From Eubacterium ramulus ATCC 29099 (lineage in GTDB: Bacteria > Bacillota > Clostridia > Lachnospirales > Lachnospiraceae): DNA of 63,484 nt. A model generated the notes under the pieces. It was not told where the DNA came from, ran no database searches, and worked only from the letters and a program-made list of their open reading frames with translations. The stretch is from contig NZ_KI271128.1 of NCBI RefSeq assembly GCF_000469345.1, positions 1-63,484 of the forward strand. Direction: 5' to 3'. A program made the translations under genes and the position numbers. Position 1 is the stretch's first letter, and each line of letters starts with the position of its first letter. Positions 7,501 to 16,584 of the stretch are shown here, one piece after another.

Positions 7501-9160
7501 CCAGTACCATATCGTCCGTGATATGAGTCAGCTGCTCAATCTCATATGGAATTGGTACTTTTGGATTGACAAAAGTAGAAAAACGTTCTGTAATGGAACC
7601 ATTTACCACTTTTACAGCACCAATCTCAATAATTTTATTTTTGGCTGCACTGAATCCTGTTGTTTCCAGATCAAATACAACAAAACTATCTGCAAAGCTC
7701 TGCCCCATCGGGTTTTCTACCAGCCCTTTCAGATCGTCCACCAGATAGGCTTCCATACCATAAATGATTTTAAAATCATCATCCTTTCCAATTGCGTGGT
7801 TTGCATCCGGAAAAGCCTGTACATCTCCGTGATCGGTGATAGCAAGTGCTTTGTGTCCCCATTTCATGGCACGTTTGATGATATCTTTGACATCAGATAC
7901 ACCATCCATATCGCTCATCTTCGTATGGCAATGCAGTTCCACACGTTTCACCGGACTGGTATCCATACGGGTAGACACAAAGGACGGAATCTTCTTGATA
8001 CCGATGACAGAACCGATGGTCAGTTCGCTGTCAAACCGGTCAATTGTTGTCACACCTTTGATTTTCAGAAATGCACCTTTCGCAATCCCTCCGTCTTTGA
8101 TTTCCTTGAGATATTCATCCTTGCAGAACATTTTTACCATGATCGTGTCGGTAAAATCTGTAATAGAAAACATTAAAATAGTTTTCTCTCCACGGATCGG
8201 ACGCTCGTCCATAGACAGAATCTGTCCACGGATAACAACTTCTCCCATCTCGCCCATAATCTGTTCAATGCGAATCGTCTCTTCTTCGAAATCACGGCCA
8301 AATATCACATCCGGATTGTCAGAACGTTTAAAAGAACCCCGCTCCCGGAAATCCCGGCTGCCGCCAAAATTCTTTCGGAAACCACCGTGTTCTTCCTGTT
8401 TTGCAGACTTCTTTCCTGCTGACACGGCTTCCTTTTTGGCCGCCGGAGCTTCCGTCTTCTTTGCCGGAGCTGCTTTCTTCGCAGGCTTTGCAGCAGTCTC
8501 CCCGGTCTCCCATGGTACTTCCGATGCACCTGCTTCCTCACTCTCCAGATATTCTCCTTCAGAATGACGTTTTGCACCAAAACTGGACAGACGAATGACA
8601 TTTTCCACTTCATTCTGCATCTTGAGATCTGCATTTTTCCGGTATTTGGATTCTTTTTTCTCATGAAACTCCATCTGAATCTGCACGGACAGATTACATC
8701 GTTCATTGAATATTTTTTCCAGAATGTGATAGATTTCTTCTTCTTTCTGATGCGCCAGTACAGAATCTTCCAGACTGATACGCAATGTGTTTTCCTCCAC
8801 CACATCTACTTTTGCTTGACGCAGCAGGTTATACTCCAGCAGACTGTATCGATGAAATTCTGTCAGAATACTGCTCCAGTACACATCCAGCAGATTTTTC
8901 AGTGTATACTGTTCAGACAGCTGAAAATGTTCAATGATCTTGATATTCATCGTATGATGTGGAAACAGCTGTCGTTTCAGTTCACTTTCCAGAAAATATA
9001 TTTTTTCTTTTGGCAAAAGTCTGCCGCATCCAAGGTAGATACGCAAAGAGTTTCTCTGTCTCGTTGTGGAAACTTTTGAAACTGTGGCATCATCCAGCAT
9101 GCCATGCAGATCCGTATCCAGTTTTAACTGTGGAAATACTTCAAAAAAGCTTTTTGCCAT
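4595..9160 (-). CDS. polC: DNA polymerase III alpha subunit, PolC type
   Basis: The replicative polymerase of low-GC Gram-positives, 1521 residues against about 1440 for the family. Order: N-terminal region; OB fold (VVIRGQILSMDERPIRGEK); PHP domain (VELHCHTKMSDMDG); DnaQ-type proofreading exonuclease (FVVFDLETTGFS, then HNADFD); polymerase core with VGSRGSVGSSFVATMAGI, a four-cysteine zinc site (CSNC...CPHC) and PDIDLNFSGDYQ; C-terminal helix-hairpin-helix region. The extra length includes an Ala/Lys/Glu-rich low-complexity linker at about 215-270 before the OB fold. GGAG lies 11 bases before the ATG, inside the end of ispG, so the two are tightly coupled. Confidence 0.98.
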   Translation of the reverse strand: MAKSFFEVFPQLKLDTDLHGMLDDATVSKVSTTRQRNSLRIYLGCGRLLPKEKIYFLESELKRQLFPHHTMNIKIIEHFQLSEQYTLKNLLDVYWSSILTEFHRYSLLEYNLLRQAKVDVVEENTLRISLEDSVLAHQKEEEIYHILEKIFNERCNLSVQIQMEFHEKKESKYRKNADLKMQNEVENVIRLSSFGAKRHSEGEYLESEEAGASEVPWETGETAAKPAKKAAPAKKTEAPAAKKEAVSAGKKSAKQEEHGGFRKNFGGSRDFRERGSFKRSDNPDVIFGRDFEEETIRIEQIMGEMGEVVIRGQILSMDERPIRGEKTILMFSITDFTDTIMVKMFCKDEYLKEIKDGGIAKGAFLKIKGVTTIDRFDSELTIGSVIGIKKIPSFVSTRMDTSPVKRVELHCHTKMSDMDGVSDVKDIIKRAMKWGHKALAITDHGDVQAFPDANHAIGKDDDFKIIYGMEAYLVDDLKGLVENPMGQSFADSFVVFDLETTGFSAAKNKIIEIGAVKVVNGSITERFSTFVNPKVPIPYEIEQLTHITDDMVLDAPMIHEILPQFMEFCQNAVMVAHNADFDMSFIRHNCDLLGLECEKTVLDTVALARVLLPSLNRFKLNTIAKALNISLENHHRAVDDAACTAEIFIKFVEMLRERGIETMENLEQMESYTEESIRKLPSYHAIMLAQNDIGRVNLYRLVSDSHIKYYNRRPKIPKSEFMKYREGILLGSACEAGELYRTLLRGSTQEEVARIVQFYDYLEIQPLGNNAFMLRSDKEPIESEEDLKDINRQIVELGEQFNKLVVATCDVHFLDPEDSIYRSIIMAGKGFDDADQQAPLFLRTTEEMLKEFEYLGSEKAEEVVIENTNKIANMCEKISPVRPDKCPPVIENSDGMLREICYTRAHEIYGEELPPVVVERLERELNSIISNGFAVMYIIAQKLVWKSNEDGYLVGSRGSVGSSFVATMAGITEVNPLSPHYICSNCHYVDFDSELVKGYAGKAGCDMPDRNCPHCGQKLMKEGFDIPFETFLGFKGNKEPDIDLNFSGDYQSKAHKYTEVIFGDGQTFRAGTIGTLADKTAFGYVKHYYEERGVPKRNCEIDRIVQGCVGVRRTTGQHPGGIIVLPLGENIYSFTPVQHPANDMTTDIITTHFDYHSIDHNLLKLDILGHDDPTMIRMLQDLTGVDPQTIPLDSPEVMSLFQNTSALGIEPEDIGGCKLGALGIPEFGTDFAMQMLIDTKPQAFSDLVRIAGLSHGTDVWLGNAQTLIQEGKATISTAICTRDDIMTYLIGKGLDSEEAFTIMERVRKGAVANGKCKEWPEYKQDMLDHGVPDWYVWSCEKIKYMFPKAHAAAYVMMAWRIAWCKVFYPLAYYAAFFSIRATSFNYELMCQGKERLEHHMHEYERRKDDLSKKEQDTYKDMRIVQEMYARGFEFLPIDLYRAKAHHFQIIDDKLMPSISTIDGLGDKAADAVVEAAKDGKFLSRDDFRQRTKVSKTVIDKMVELGILSDLPESNQLSLFDL

Positions 9161-9164
9161 TTAT

Positions 9165-10223
9165 CTATTCACTCCAATTGATCAGTTCCTGTCGCAGTGC
9201 CTCCAGCAACTCTGCTTCCGGTACTTTTTTTATCACTTCTCCGCGACGGATGATCAGACCTTCCTGTTTTCCACCGCAGATACCAAGATCCGCTTCTTTC
9301 GCTTCCCCGGGTCCGTTTACCACGCAGCCCATTACAGCCACTTTTATATTCAGTGGAAATTCTGCCACCATGGTTTCTACTTTATTTGCCAGACTGATCA
9401 GATCCAGACTGGTACGTCCACAGGTCGGACAAGAAACAATCTCTATACCACCGTTTCTCAGCCCCAGTGTTTTCAGAATCAACTTGGCTGATTTGATTTC
9501 TTCCACCGGATCTCCGGTCAGAGATACACGGATTGTATCGCCAATCCCCTGATTTAGGATCAGTGCCAGACCGATGGAGGATTTGATATTTCCGCTGATG
9601 ATTGTTCCAGACTCCGTGATTCCCACATGCAGCGGATAATCCGTCTGTTTTGAAATCAGTTCATGTGCTTTCACACACATCATAACATCTGAGGATTTGA
9701 TGCTGATAACCAGATTATCATAGCCAAAATCCTCAATCATTTTCACTTTATCCAGTGCACTCTCTACGATTCCTTCTGCTGTCACACCATGATATTTCTC
9801 TACCAGTTCTTTTTCCAGCGAACCACTGTTTACACCGACACGGATTGGGATATTACGCTCTCTGGCACAATCTACCACTGCTTTGACACGCTCAGCAGAA
9901 CCAATGTTGCCCGGATTGATACGAATCTTGTCCGCACCGTTTTCCATGGCTGCAATGGCAAGTCTGTAATCAAAATGTATGTCCGCAACAAGTGGAATAT
10001 GAATCTGTTTTTTGATCTCCTGAAGTGCTTTTGCAGCTTCCATGTCAGGAACGGTACTGCGGATGATCTGACATCCTGCACGCTCCAACTGCAAAATCTG
10101 TGCCACAGTCGCTTCCACGTCCTGTGTCTTCGTATTTGTCATAGACTGAATCGCAATAGGATGATTGCCTCCAATGACCACATCACCAATTCGTACTTCT
10201 CTTGTAGATTTTCTCTCTGCCAT
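9165..10223 (-). CDS. ispG: 4-hydroxy-3-methylbut-2-en-1-yl diphosphate synthase
   Basis: IspG/GcpE is the 4Fe-4S enzyme of the MEP isoprenoid pathway that converts MEcPP to HMBPP using flavodoxin or ferredoxin. The 352-residue length is normal. The TIM-barrel N-terminus (VRIGDVVIGGNHPIAIQSM) and the C-terminal cluster cysteines are visible (VSCPTCGRT and MGCVVNGPGEA). AGAGGAG precedes the ATG. It shares an operon with dxr, another MEP enzyme, and with rseP and cdsA. Confidence 0.97.
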   Translation of the reverse strand: MAERKSTREVRIGDVVIGGNHPIAIQSMTNTKTQDVEATVAQILQLERAGCQIIRSTVPDMEAAKALQEIKKQIHIPLVADIHFDYRLAIAAMENGADKIRINPGNIGSAERVKAVVDCARERNIPIRVGVNSGSLEKELVEKYHGVTAEGIVESALDKVKMIEDFGYDNLVISIKSSDVMMCVKAHELISKQTDYPLHVGITESGTIISGNIKSSIGLALILNQGIGDTIRVSLTGDPVEEIKSAKLILKTLGLRNGGIEIVSCPTCGRTSLDLISLANKVETMVAEFPLNIKVAVMGCVVNGPGEAKEADLGICGGKQEGLIIRRGEVIKKVPEAELLEALRQELINWSE

Positions 10224-10303
10224 TTTTTTCTCCTCTTAAATGATAAGAAAGCCCTGCTGTACCTGTTTTTCAAAACAGATCCACAGAACATTCCTATCCA
10301 CTA

Positions 10304-11344
10304 TCATGGTATCAGTTTTCGAATATCATTAAACATAATCAGGATCATCAGACCAAACAGACACAACAAGCCAATAAAATGTACCATGCCTTCTTTGTCC
10401 TCGCTGACCCTCTTTCCTCGGATTGCCTCGATCACCAGAAATACCAGACGACCGCCATCCAGCGCCGGAATCGGAAGAAGGTTCATAACCCCAAGATTTG
10501 CAGACAGTAACAGTGCCAGATTCAATAAGTTCATCCAGACATAAAAAACACCGTCTGATTTACTCATGTCATAAGTATCCCCGATGGTTTTTACAATTCC
10601 CACCGGACCGGACAGATCATTAACGCTGACCTGATGGGTCAGAAGCATTTTCAGACTTCCCACCGTATACTGGATCCAGTATTTTACTTCATACACACTG
10701 TATTGCAGCGTCTTTAACGGACCGAATTTGGTATACTCTCCGGAGCCATAGATACCGTAACGGTAACGACCCTGTTCTTCATCGTAGGTCGCCTGAACTT
10801 CCACGGTATTGCGCTCCCCGTTTCTCTCATAAGTCACTTCCACAGTCTCCCCGGCGTGAAACAGGGTATACATGCTGATTTCCTTAAAAAAATGAATGTG
10901 CTTATGATTCATTTTTATAATCTCATCACCGGCCTGCAGTCCTGCTGCCTGTGCACCGTATCCGTCTTCCACCTGTGCCACTATCGGTGCGGAAATTCCG
11001 ATATTTCCGAGAATGATCACTGCCAGTACAAATGCCATGATAAAATTAAACACCGGTCCGGCAGCAACCACGCTGATGCGCGCCCAGACCGATTTTTTCT
11101 GAAAAGAACGGTCATCATTACTCTGACTGTCCTCCCCCTCCATCATACAGGCGCCGCCAAAGGGCAACAGCTTAATGGAATATTTTGTCTCTCCCTTTGT
11201 AAAACCGACAATGGTCGGACCAAGTCCCAGTGAAAACTCATTCACCCGGATACCGTTGGCTTTTGCCAGCAGAAAATGTCCCAGCTCATGGAACAGAATA
11301 ATTGCACTGAACAGCAAGATCGCTATGATATATTTTATGATCAC
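10304..11344 (-). CDS. rseP: Site-2 intramembrane metalloprotease RseP/YluC
   Basis: A membrane zinc protease that cleaves anti-sigma factors and signal-peptide remnants within the membrane. It has 346 residues. The zinc motif HELGH is at 19-23 in the first membrane helix, a single PDZ domain (about 120-180) is followed by further helices, and the second metal motif NLLPIPALDGGR lies near residue 290. The start is GTG, preceded by AGGTGG and almost abutting the dxr stop. Its place between dxr and ispG is conserved in Firmicutes. Confidence 0.95.
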   Translation of the reverse strand: MIIKYIIAILLFSAIILFHELGHFLLAKANGIRVNEFSLGLGPTIVGFTKGETKYSIKLLPFGGACMMEGEDSQSNDDRSFQKKSVWARISVVAAGPVFNFIMAFVLAVIILGNIGISAPIVAQVEDGYGAQAAGLQAGDEIIKMNHKHIHFFKEISMYTLFHAGETVEVTYERNGERNTVEVQATYDEEQGRYRYGIYGSGEYTKFGPLKTLQYSVYEVKYWIQYTVGSLKMLLTHQVSVNDLSGPVGIVKTIGDTYDMSKSDGVFYVWMNLLNLALLLSANLGVMNLLPIPALDGGRLVFLVIEAIRGKRVSEDKEGMVHFIGLLCLFGLMILIMFNDIRKLIP

Positions 11345-11345
11345 C

Positions 11346-12494
11346 CTACCACCTGCTTTCTATCCATTCATATACCGCTGCCTCCGTTGCCAGAATCTCG
11401 TCTACCGACGGATGTTTGATATATGCAATTTCCTCCATTGCAGATGCGATAATATCCGGAATATCCAAAAATGCGATTCTGCGTTCCAAAAACATTGCCA
11501 CTGCTTTCTCGTTGGCTGCATTAAATACCGTCGGGATATTGCCACCGCGCCGCATTGCCTCCAAAGCAAATTTCAGTCCTTCGAAGGTCTCCATATCCGG
11601 TGCTTCAAATGTCATCTGCCCCAGTTTGTAAAAATCAAGACGCATCCCCCGCAGGAACCGTCGTTCCGGATAATACAGTGCATACTGGATCGGAAGCTTC
11701 ATATCCGGTGTGCCAAGCTGTGCAATGATGGCACCATCTTCATACTGCACCATGGAATGGATCACGCTCTGCGGATGCACGACTACCTGAATCTGGTCAA
11801 GTTCCACATCAAACAGCCACTTTGCCTCCATAACTTCCAGACCTTTGTTTACCAAAGTAGCGGAATCAATCGTAATCTTTCTTCCCATCACCCAGTTCGG
11901 ATGCTTCAGGGCGTCTTCCAGACGCACCTGTGAAAGCTCTTCTCTGCTCATTCCGCGAAACGGTCCACCGGACGCAGTCAGCAGAATCTTATCAATCTTA
12001 TTTCCATGTTCTTTCTCTCCATTCAGAGATTGGAAAATTGCACTATGTTCACTGTCCACCGGAAGAATACGGACACCACATTTTTTTGCCAATGGCATAA
12101 TGATATGTCCGGCTGTCACAAGCGTCTCTTTATTTGCCAAAGCAATATCCTTGCCGGCTTCAATTGCGGCAATGGTCGGACGGATCCCAAGCATGCCTAC
12201 AATGGCTGTCACAAGCACTTCTGCTTTTTTTTCACAGGCTACTGCCATCAGTCCGTCCATACCGGACAGAACAGGGATATTCAGATCGCTGATCCGCAAT
12301 GCCAGCTCCTTCGCTTTTTCTTCTGTCTTTACCGCTGCGAGAGCCGGTCTGAATTCACGAATCTGCTGTTCCAGCAGATTGATATTATCACCGGCTGATA
12401 AAGCAGTTACTTTGATATCCTGCTGTGCACGCACAACCTCCAGTGTCTGAGTACCGATTGAACCGGTAGAACCCAGAATCGCTATATATTTCAT
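11346..12494 (-). CDS. dxr: 1-deoxy-D-xylulose 5-phosphate reductoisomerase
   Basis: Dxr commits DXP to the MEP pathway using NADPH. The 382-residue protein opens with the Rossmann motif ILGSTGSIGTQTL. It carries the metal and substrate residues in PVDSEHSA and LTASGGPF, then MGRKITIDSATLVNKGLEVMEA written here in part (DSATLVNKGLE). The ATG at 12494 is eight bases after GGAAGGAA, so the six extra residues of the longer frame are not translated. Confidence 0.97.
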   Translation of the reverse strand: MKYIAILGSTGSIGTQTLEVVRAQQDIKVTALSAGDNINLLEQQIREFRPALAAVKTEEKAKELALRISDLNIPVLSGMDGLMAVACEKKAEVLVTAIVGMLGIRPTIAAIEAGKDIALANKETLVTAGHIIMPLAKKCGVRILPVDSEHSAIFQSLNGEKEHGNKIDKILLTASGGPFRGMSREELSQVRLEDALKHPNWVMGRKITIDSATLVNKGLEVMEAKWLFDVELDQIQVVVHPQSVIHSMVQYEDGAIIAQLGTPDMKLPIQYALYYPERRFLRGMRLDFYKLGQMTFEAPDMETFEGLKFALEAMRRGGNIPTVFNAANEKAVAMFLERRIAFLDIPDIIASAMEEIAYIKHPSVDEILATEAAVYEWIESRW

Positions 12495-12524
12495 ATTTAT
12501 ATTTCCTTCCATGAAAGTTAGTAG

Positions 12525-13337
12525 TTAAATGGCAAGCTGCAACAGATTACCGGTCAGATAAAAAATAATCGGTGCGGTAAAGATCACACTGTCAAAACGG
12601 TCCAGGATACCTCCATGACCCGGAATCAGCTTTCCGTAATCTTTGATTTCAAAATTACGTTTGATAGCAGATGCTGCCAGATCGCCAACCATTGAGATCA
12701 GCGCGCCTGCCGCACAGATACCCGCCATCATAAAAATATATGGCACATCCACATCCATAGAACCCCGGAAAAGAAATCCGTAAATAATCGTCAGCAGTGC
12801 AGCTCCTATTACACCACCTACAGCACCTTCCACTGATTTTTTAGGACTTAACACAGGTGCCATCTTATGTTTTCCGAACAACATACCCACGCAGTATGCA
12901 CAGGTATCGCAGCCCCAGGAACAAAGGAAAATCAACCATACGAGGTACTTTCCGCCTTCCAGAGAGCGTGTCTCATAAATGCAGGACAGCATTACTGCCA
13001 CATAGAATACTCCGAAAAAAGCTGCAATGATCTGGTTTGCATGAAACTTCGGATAGCCAAATACAAATACACACATGCACACGATCAGCAGTGCCATCAC
13101 AAACATCATACTATCCGGTATAAAATCAAATACCAGATTCAGATAATATACAATGGCAGCCACATATCCGACGATACCCGGTACACTTTTCTCAATACCG
13201 AATACACGGTACAGTTCAAACAGTCCGATCAGTGAGATTATGCCCAGTACTGTCAGCAGCAGATAGCCGCCGTGAATAATAAATAACAACGCCAGCAGTA
13301 CCAGCACGATACCACTCAACAGTCTTGTCTTAAACAT
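12525..13337 (-). CDS. cdsA: Phosphatidate cytidylyltransferase
   Basis: CdsA makes CDP-diacylglycerol from phosphatidate and CTP for phospholipid synthesis. It is a 270-residue polytopic membrane protein with about eight hydrophobic segments. The family signature is near the C-terminus (GDLAASAIKR, then GHGGILDRFDS). GAGAGG precedes the ATG. It lies between uppS and dxr in the usual Firmicutes order. Confidence 0.96.
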   Translation of the reverse strand: MFKTRLLSGIVLVLLALLFIIHGGYLLLTVLGIISLIGLFELYRVFGIEKSVPGIVGYVAAIVYYLNLVFDFIPDSMMFVMALLIVCMCVFVFGYPKFHANQIIAAFFGVFYVAVMLSCIYETRSLEGGKYLVWLIFLCSWGCDTCAYCVGMLFGKHKMAPVLSPKKSVEGAVGGVIGAALLTIIYGFLFRGSMDVDVPYIFMMAGICAAGALISMVGDLAASAIKRNFEIKDYGKLIPGHGGILDRFDSVIFTAPIIFYLTGNLLQLAI

Positions 13338-13382
13338 ATTTTTTTCCTCTCTTATGTTCAGGTATTTTCTTAGAAATCCCTT

Positions 13383-14102
13383 TTATGCTTTTACTTTTCC
13401 ATAACGGCGATCACGGCTGGTATAAGCCTCCAGTGCCTTCACCAGTTCTGCTTTATCAAACTTCGGCCACGGCACATCCGTAAAGTAAAATTCACTGTAC
13501 GCATGCTGCCACATCAGATAATTAGACAATCTCTGTTCTCCGCTGGTACGGATCATCAGATCCGGATCAGGAATTCCGTCAGTATCCAGATAGCTGGAAA
13601 AGTGTGATTCATCCACATCCTCCAGTGCAAACTTTCCTTCTTTATAGTCCTGCATCATCCGACGCATACCGCGCAGCATCTCATCCCTGCTGCCATAGTT
13701 AATGGCGATTTGGAACTGCAGACCGGTATTTTTCGCAGTATCTTCCTCCAATACACGGATGCTCTCCCGGAGATCCTCTGCCAGTCCGGTCTTATCTCCG
13801 ATGACACGCACACGGGTATTATTACTCATTGCCTTCCCATAGCAGATTTTGATATATTTGCGAAACAAAAACATCAGCGTTTTTACTTCTGTTTCCGGAC
13901 GGCTCCAGTTCTCCGTGGAAAATGCATACACGGTCAGATATTTAATTCCAAGTGCATCCGCATCCTCACAGATATCCATAAGTACATCTGCTCCTTTGGA
14001 ATGTCCATAAGTCCGGGGCATACCCTTGGATTTCGCCCAGCGTCCATTTCCATCCATAATGATTGAAACATGTGTTGGTATCTTTAACTGTGAAAGTTCC
14101 AT
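13383..14102 (-). CDS. uppS: Undecaprenyl diphosphate synthase
   Basis: A cis-prenyltransferase that builds the C55 lipid carrier for peptidoglycan. It has 239 residues from the ATG at 14102, which has GAAAGGGG five bases upstream; the 13 upstream residues of the longer frame lack a site. The catalytic MDGNGRWAKSKGMPR motif and the RTSGEQRLSN and SEFYF segments are intact. The upstream MEP genes and the downstream uppP (26353-27222) act on the same lipid supply. Confidence 0.97.
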   Translation of the reverse strand: MELSQLKIPTHVSIIMDGNGRWAKSKGMPRTYGHSKGADVLMDICEDADALGIKYLTVYAFSTENWSRPETEVKTLMFLFRKYIKICYGKAMSNNTRVRVIGDKTGLAEDLRESIRVLEEDTAKNTGLQFQIAINYGSRDEMLRGMRRMMQDYKEGKFALEDVDESHFSSYLDTDGIPDPDLMIRTSGEQRLSNYLMWQHAYSEFYFTDVPWPKFDKAELVKALEAYTSRDRRYGKVKA

Positions 14103-14177
14103 TTTTTCCCCTTTCTCAGAAAAGGACATAGCCTGCGCCATGTCCCCATCCTCTCATCTCAGTCTGTTATATTCTGC

Positions 14178-14735
14178 TTATACAGTCATGATTTCTTTTG
14201 TTTTCTCAGCGATCGCACCATCAATCTCAGCGATAAATTTATCTGTCAGTTTCTGAACCTGCTCTTCCAGATCTTTAATCTCATCCTCAGAAACATCGCC
14301 GCCTTTACCCATTTTCTTTAATGCATCATTTGCATCACGACGAATGTTCCGAACAGCAACTTTGGCAGCCTCGCCTTTTTTCTTGACATCTTTCGCAAGG
14401 TCTTTACGTCTCTCCTCTGTCAGTTCCGGAAATACCAGACGGATGCATTTGCCATCGTTAGTCGGGTTGATGCCAATGTCGGATGTCATAATTGCTTTCT
14501 CGATTGCTTTCACCATAGATGCTTCCCATGGCTGGATCATGATCATGCGTGCTTCCGGTACAGATACGTTTGCAACCTGCTGGATAGCTGTCGGTGCACC
14601 GTAATAATCTACACGAAGCTGATCCAGAACATGCGGGTTTGCACGGCCTGCACGGATAGAAGTGTATTCATCCAGTAAATTGTTGTAAGATTTCTTCATC
14701 TTTGTCTCATAAGGTTTGATTGTCTCGTTTGCCAT
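14178..14735 (-). CDS. frr: Ribosome recycling factor
   Basis: RRF splits post-termination ribosomes together with EF-G. The 185-residue length and the conserved SIRAGRANPHVLDQL and DGKCIRLVFPELTEERR segments are diagnostic. GGAGG lies before the ATG. It follows pyrH, as in most bacteria. Confidence 0.98.
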   Translation of the reverse strand: MANETIKPYETKMKKSYNNLLDEYTSIRAGRANPHVLDQLRVDYYGAPTAIQQVANVSVPEARMIMIQPWEASMVKAIEKAIMTSDIGINPTNDGKCIRLVFPELTEERRKDLAKDVKKKGEAAKVAVRNIRRDANDALKKMGKGGDVSEDEIKDLEEQVQKLTDKFIAEIDGAIAEKTKEIMTV

Positions 14736-14823
14736 ATTTTAATCCTCCAGATATATTCTTTTTTACCTTCTGTTATATTTTCTGTATTATATTTCCCGGA
14801 ATACTACTCTATTCTTCTAATAC

Positions 14824-15519
14824 TTATACAGTTACTTTTGTTCCGTTAAAGTCACCGCTGATTGCTTTTACAATGCTGTTTTCTTCGTTTAATCCAAACA
14901 CATACATCGGCATTTTGTTCTCCATGCTCAGGATGGATGCTGTCAGATCCACAACCGCCAGCTGTTTGTCAATGACTTCCTGAATGCTTACTTCATCGTA
15001 ACGTTTTGCATCCGGATTTGTCTTCGGATCACTGTCGTATACCCCGTCAATGGCTTTTGCCAGCAGAATTACATCTGCCTCGATTTCAATAGCCCGCAAA
15101 ACGGTTGCTGTATCTGTAGAGAAGTACGGATGACCAGTTCCTCCTGCAAAAAATACAACCATTCCTTTTTCAAAATATTTATTGGCACGGTCTTTGGAAA
15201 ATAATTTTGTAAAAGAGCCGCACTCAAATGGTGTCAACACATTTGTCTTCATTCCTACGGAACGGAAAATCTCGGATACATAAATACAATTCATAACCGT
15301 TGCAAGCATACCGATCTGATCTGCTTTTGTACGATCAATCGTCTCGCTGGTACGTCCTCTCCAGAAGTTTCCTCCACCGATCACAATACCTACTTCGATG
15401 CCCTGATCCACTAACTGTTTTACCTGATTTGCGACAACGGTAACCGTTGCCTCATCAAATCCAAATTTTTTATCTCCTGCCAGAGCTTCTCCGCTCAATT
15501 TCAGTAAAACTCTTTTCAT
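14824..15519 (-). CDS. pyrH: UMP kinase
   Basis: Hexameric amino-acid-kinase-fold enzyme that phosphorylates UMP to UDP for nucleotide and UDP-sugar supply. The 231 residues include LKLSGEALAG, VIGGGNFWRGR and FAGGTGHPYFSTDTA. AAAGGA precedes the ATG. It is the first gene of the pyrH-frr-uppS-cdsA-dxr-rseP-ispG-polC run. The upstream gap 15520-15795 holds the three-copy repeat. Confidence 0.98.
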   Translation of the reverse strand: MKRVLLKLSGEALAGDKKFGFDEATVTVVANQVKQLVDQGIEVGIVIGGGNFWRGRTSETIDRTKADQIGMLATVMNCIYVSEIFRSVGMKTNVLTPFECGSFTKLFSKDRANKYFEKGMVVFFAGGTGHPYFSTDTATVLRAIEIEADVILLAKAIDGVYDSDPKTNPDAKRYDEVSIQEVIDKQLAVVDLTASILSMENKMPMYVFGLNEENSIVKAISGDFNGTKVTV

Positions 15520-15569
15520 AAGAATTCTGTCCTTTCTTCTTTATTAATTATTCATACTGATCATTATTT

Positions 15570-15775
15570 CATCAATGATACAGGCACATTGGCTCTCTTT
15601 CGCTCATTATATCATGAACAAAAACAGTTCATGATTGGCATTCACCACTCGTCAATCATACAAGTATGTTGACTCGTTTGCATTCATTATATCGTGATTT
15701 CATCACTCAATAATTTCGCCGTTCGTCAATCATGCAAGCATGTTGACTCTCTTTCGCTCATTATATCATACCTTT
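15570..15775. repeat. Degenerate three-copy repeat, 74-80 bp period
   Basis: Three related blocks start at 15570, 15650 and 15724. Each begins like CGTCAATCATACAAGTATG, continues with TTGACTC and ends with a CGCTCATTATATCAT-like string. Copies 2 and 3 are closest. The array fills the gap between pyrH and the racemase gene and encodes no ORF with a ribosome site. Confidence 0.75.
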
Positions 15776-15795
15776 TTAGTTTGTGGTAGCGAAAT

Positions 15796-16500
15796 TTACT
15801 CACAGTATACACCGCCGCATTTTTCAATGCATGCCTTTGCCACCACATTCATGGCATCAATATAGAAATCCGGATTCAGACTGTAATTCACATTCAATAC
15901 CGACAATTCTGTACATGCAAGGATCACCGCATCACAGCCCTGCGCCCGCAGTTCATGTACCACGTTCATAAACTGATGCCTGTCTCCTTTTTCTCCACGC
16001 TTGATCTGCTCATAGATCAGGGACATAACATCTTCCTGCCGTTCCTTGGAGGGATAAACAACTTCAATTCCCCGCGCCTCCATGGCCTTCTTGTACATAC
16101 CACCTTGCACAGTACCATCTGTCGCCATAATACCGACTTTCTTACGCCCGCGCTCCGCTGCATAACGGGCAGTTTCCTCAATCATGTTGATGAACTTTCC
16201 ATTCGTCAGTTTCTGCAGCCGATCTGCAAAATAATGGCAGGTATTGCACGGAATGGCAAAATATTCACAACCCAGCTGCTCCATTCCACGGATATCATTT
16301 GCAATGATATCCCAGAGATAGTCCTGCTTGCCGCACAAAATACATTCGGTCCGGTCCGGGATCGACGCATGGTTGTAAATGAGGATATCCAAATGTTCCC
16401 GGTCATTGTTGACAGATGTATTGTCAATGATTTTTTTATAAAAAAGAACCGTTGCTTCGGAACCCATTCCTCCTAATATTCCTAACTTTTTTTTCTCCAT
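15796..16500 (-). CDS. Aspartate/glutamate racemase family protein
   Basis: A 234-residue cofactor-independent PLP-free racemase. It has the opening LGILGGMGSEAT and both catalytic-cysteine motifs, IPCNT (Cys85) and ILACTEL (Cys196), so it should interconvert D and L forms of an acidic amino acid. Aspartate is the better guess because the neighbouring ATP-grasp gene resembles D-aspartate ligases, but specificity is not proven. The ATG at 16500 follows AGGAAAGGAAA. It is transcribed divergently from the ATP-grasp/Mur ligase pair, from its own strong promoter. Confidence 0.85.
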   Translation of the reverse strand: MEKKKLGILGGMGSEATVLFYKKIIDNTSVNNDREHLDILIYNHASIPDRTECILCGKQDYLWDIIANDIRGMEQLGCEYFAIPCNTCHYFADRLQKLTNGKFINMIEETARYAAERGRKKVGIMATDGTVQGGMYKKAMEARGIEVVYPSKERQEDVMSLIYEQIKRGEKGDRHQFMNVVHELRAQGCDAVILACTELSVLNVNYSLNPDFYIDAMNVVAKACIEKCGGVYCE

Positions 16501-16555
16501 ATTTTTATGGTTTCCTTTCCTATAAAGGGCATACCTTTGCACTTTATTCCTTTCG

Positions 16556-16584
16556 AATATATCAAATCTGTTTCACAGTGTCAA
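16556..16584 (-). promoter_or_regulatory. Sigma-A promoter of the racemase gene
   Basis: TTGACA (16579-16584) and TATATT (16556-16561) have a 17-base spacer on the minus strand, about 55 bases upstream of the racemase start. The divergent region 16501-16795 also has AT-rich, promoter-like sequence facing right near 16685-16715, less clear than this one. Confidence 0.75.

Noticed and set aside
7397-8176. Long plus-strand open frames opposite polC (several above 190 codons).
   Set aside because: They are antisense shadows of a strongly conserved coding sequence, rich in Ser, His, Phe and Ile as expected from reverse translation, without ribosome sites.
8400-8520. Possible frame error in polC because of the Ala/Lys-rich insertion.
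   Set aside because: The reading frame is continuous and conserved domains follow on both sides. Low-complexity linkers occur in this part of PolC N-terminal regions.
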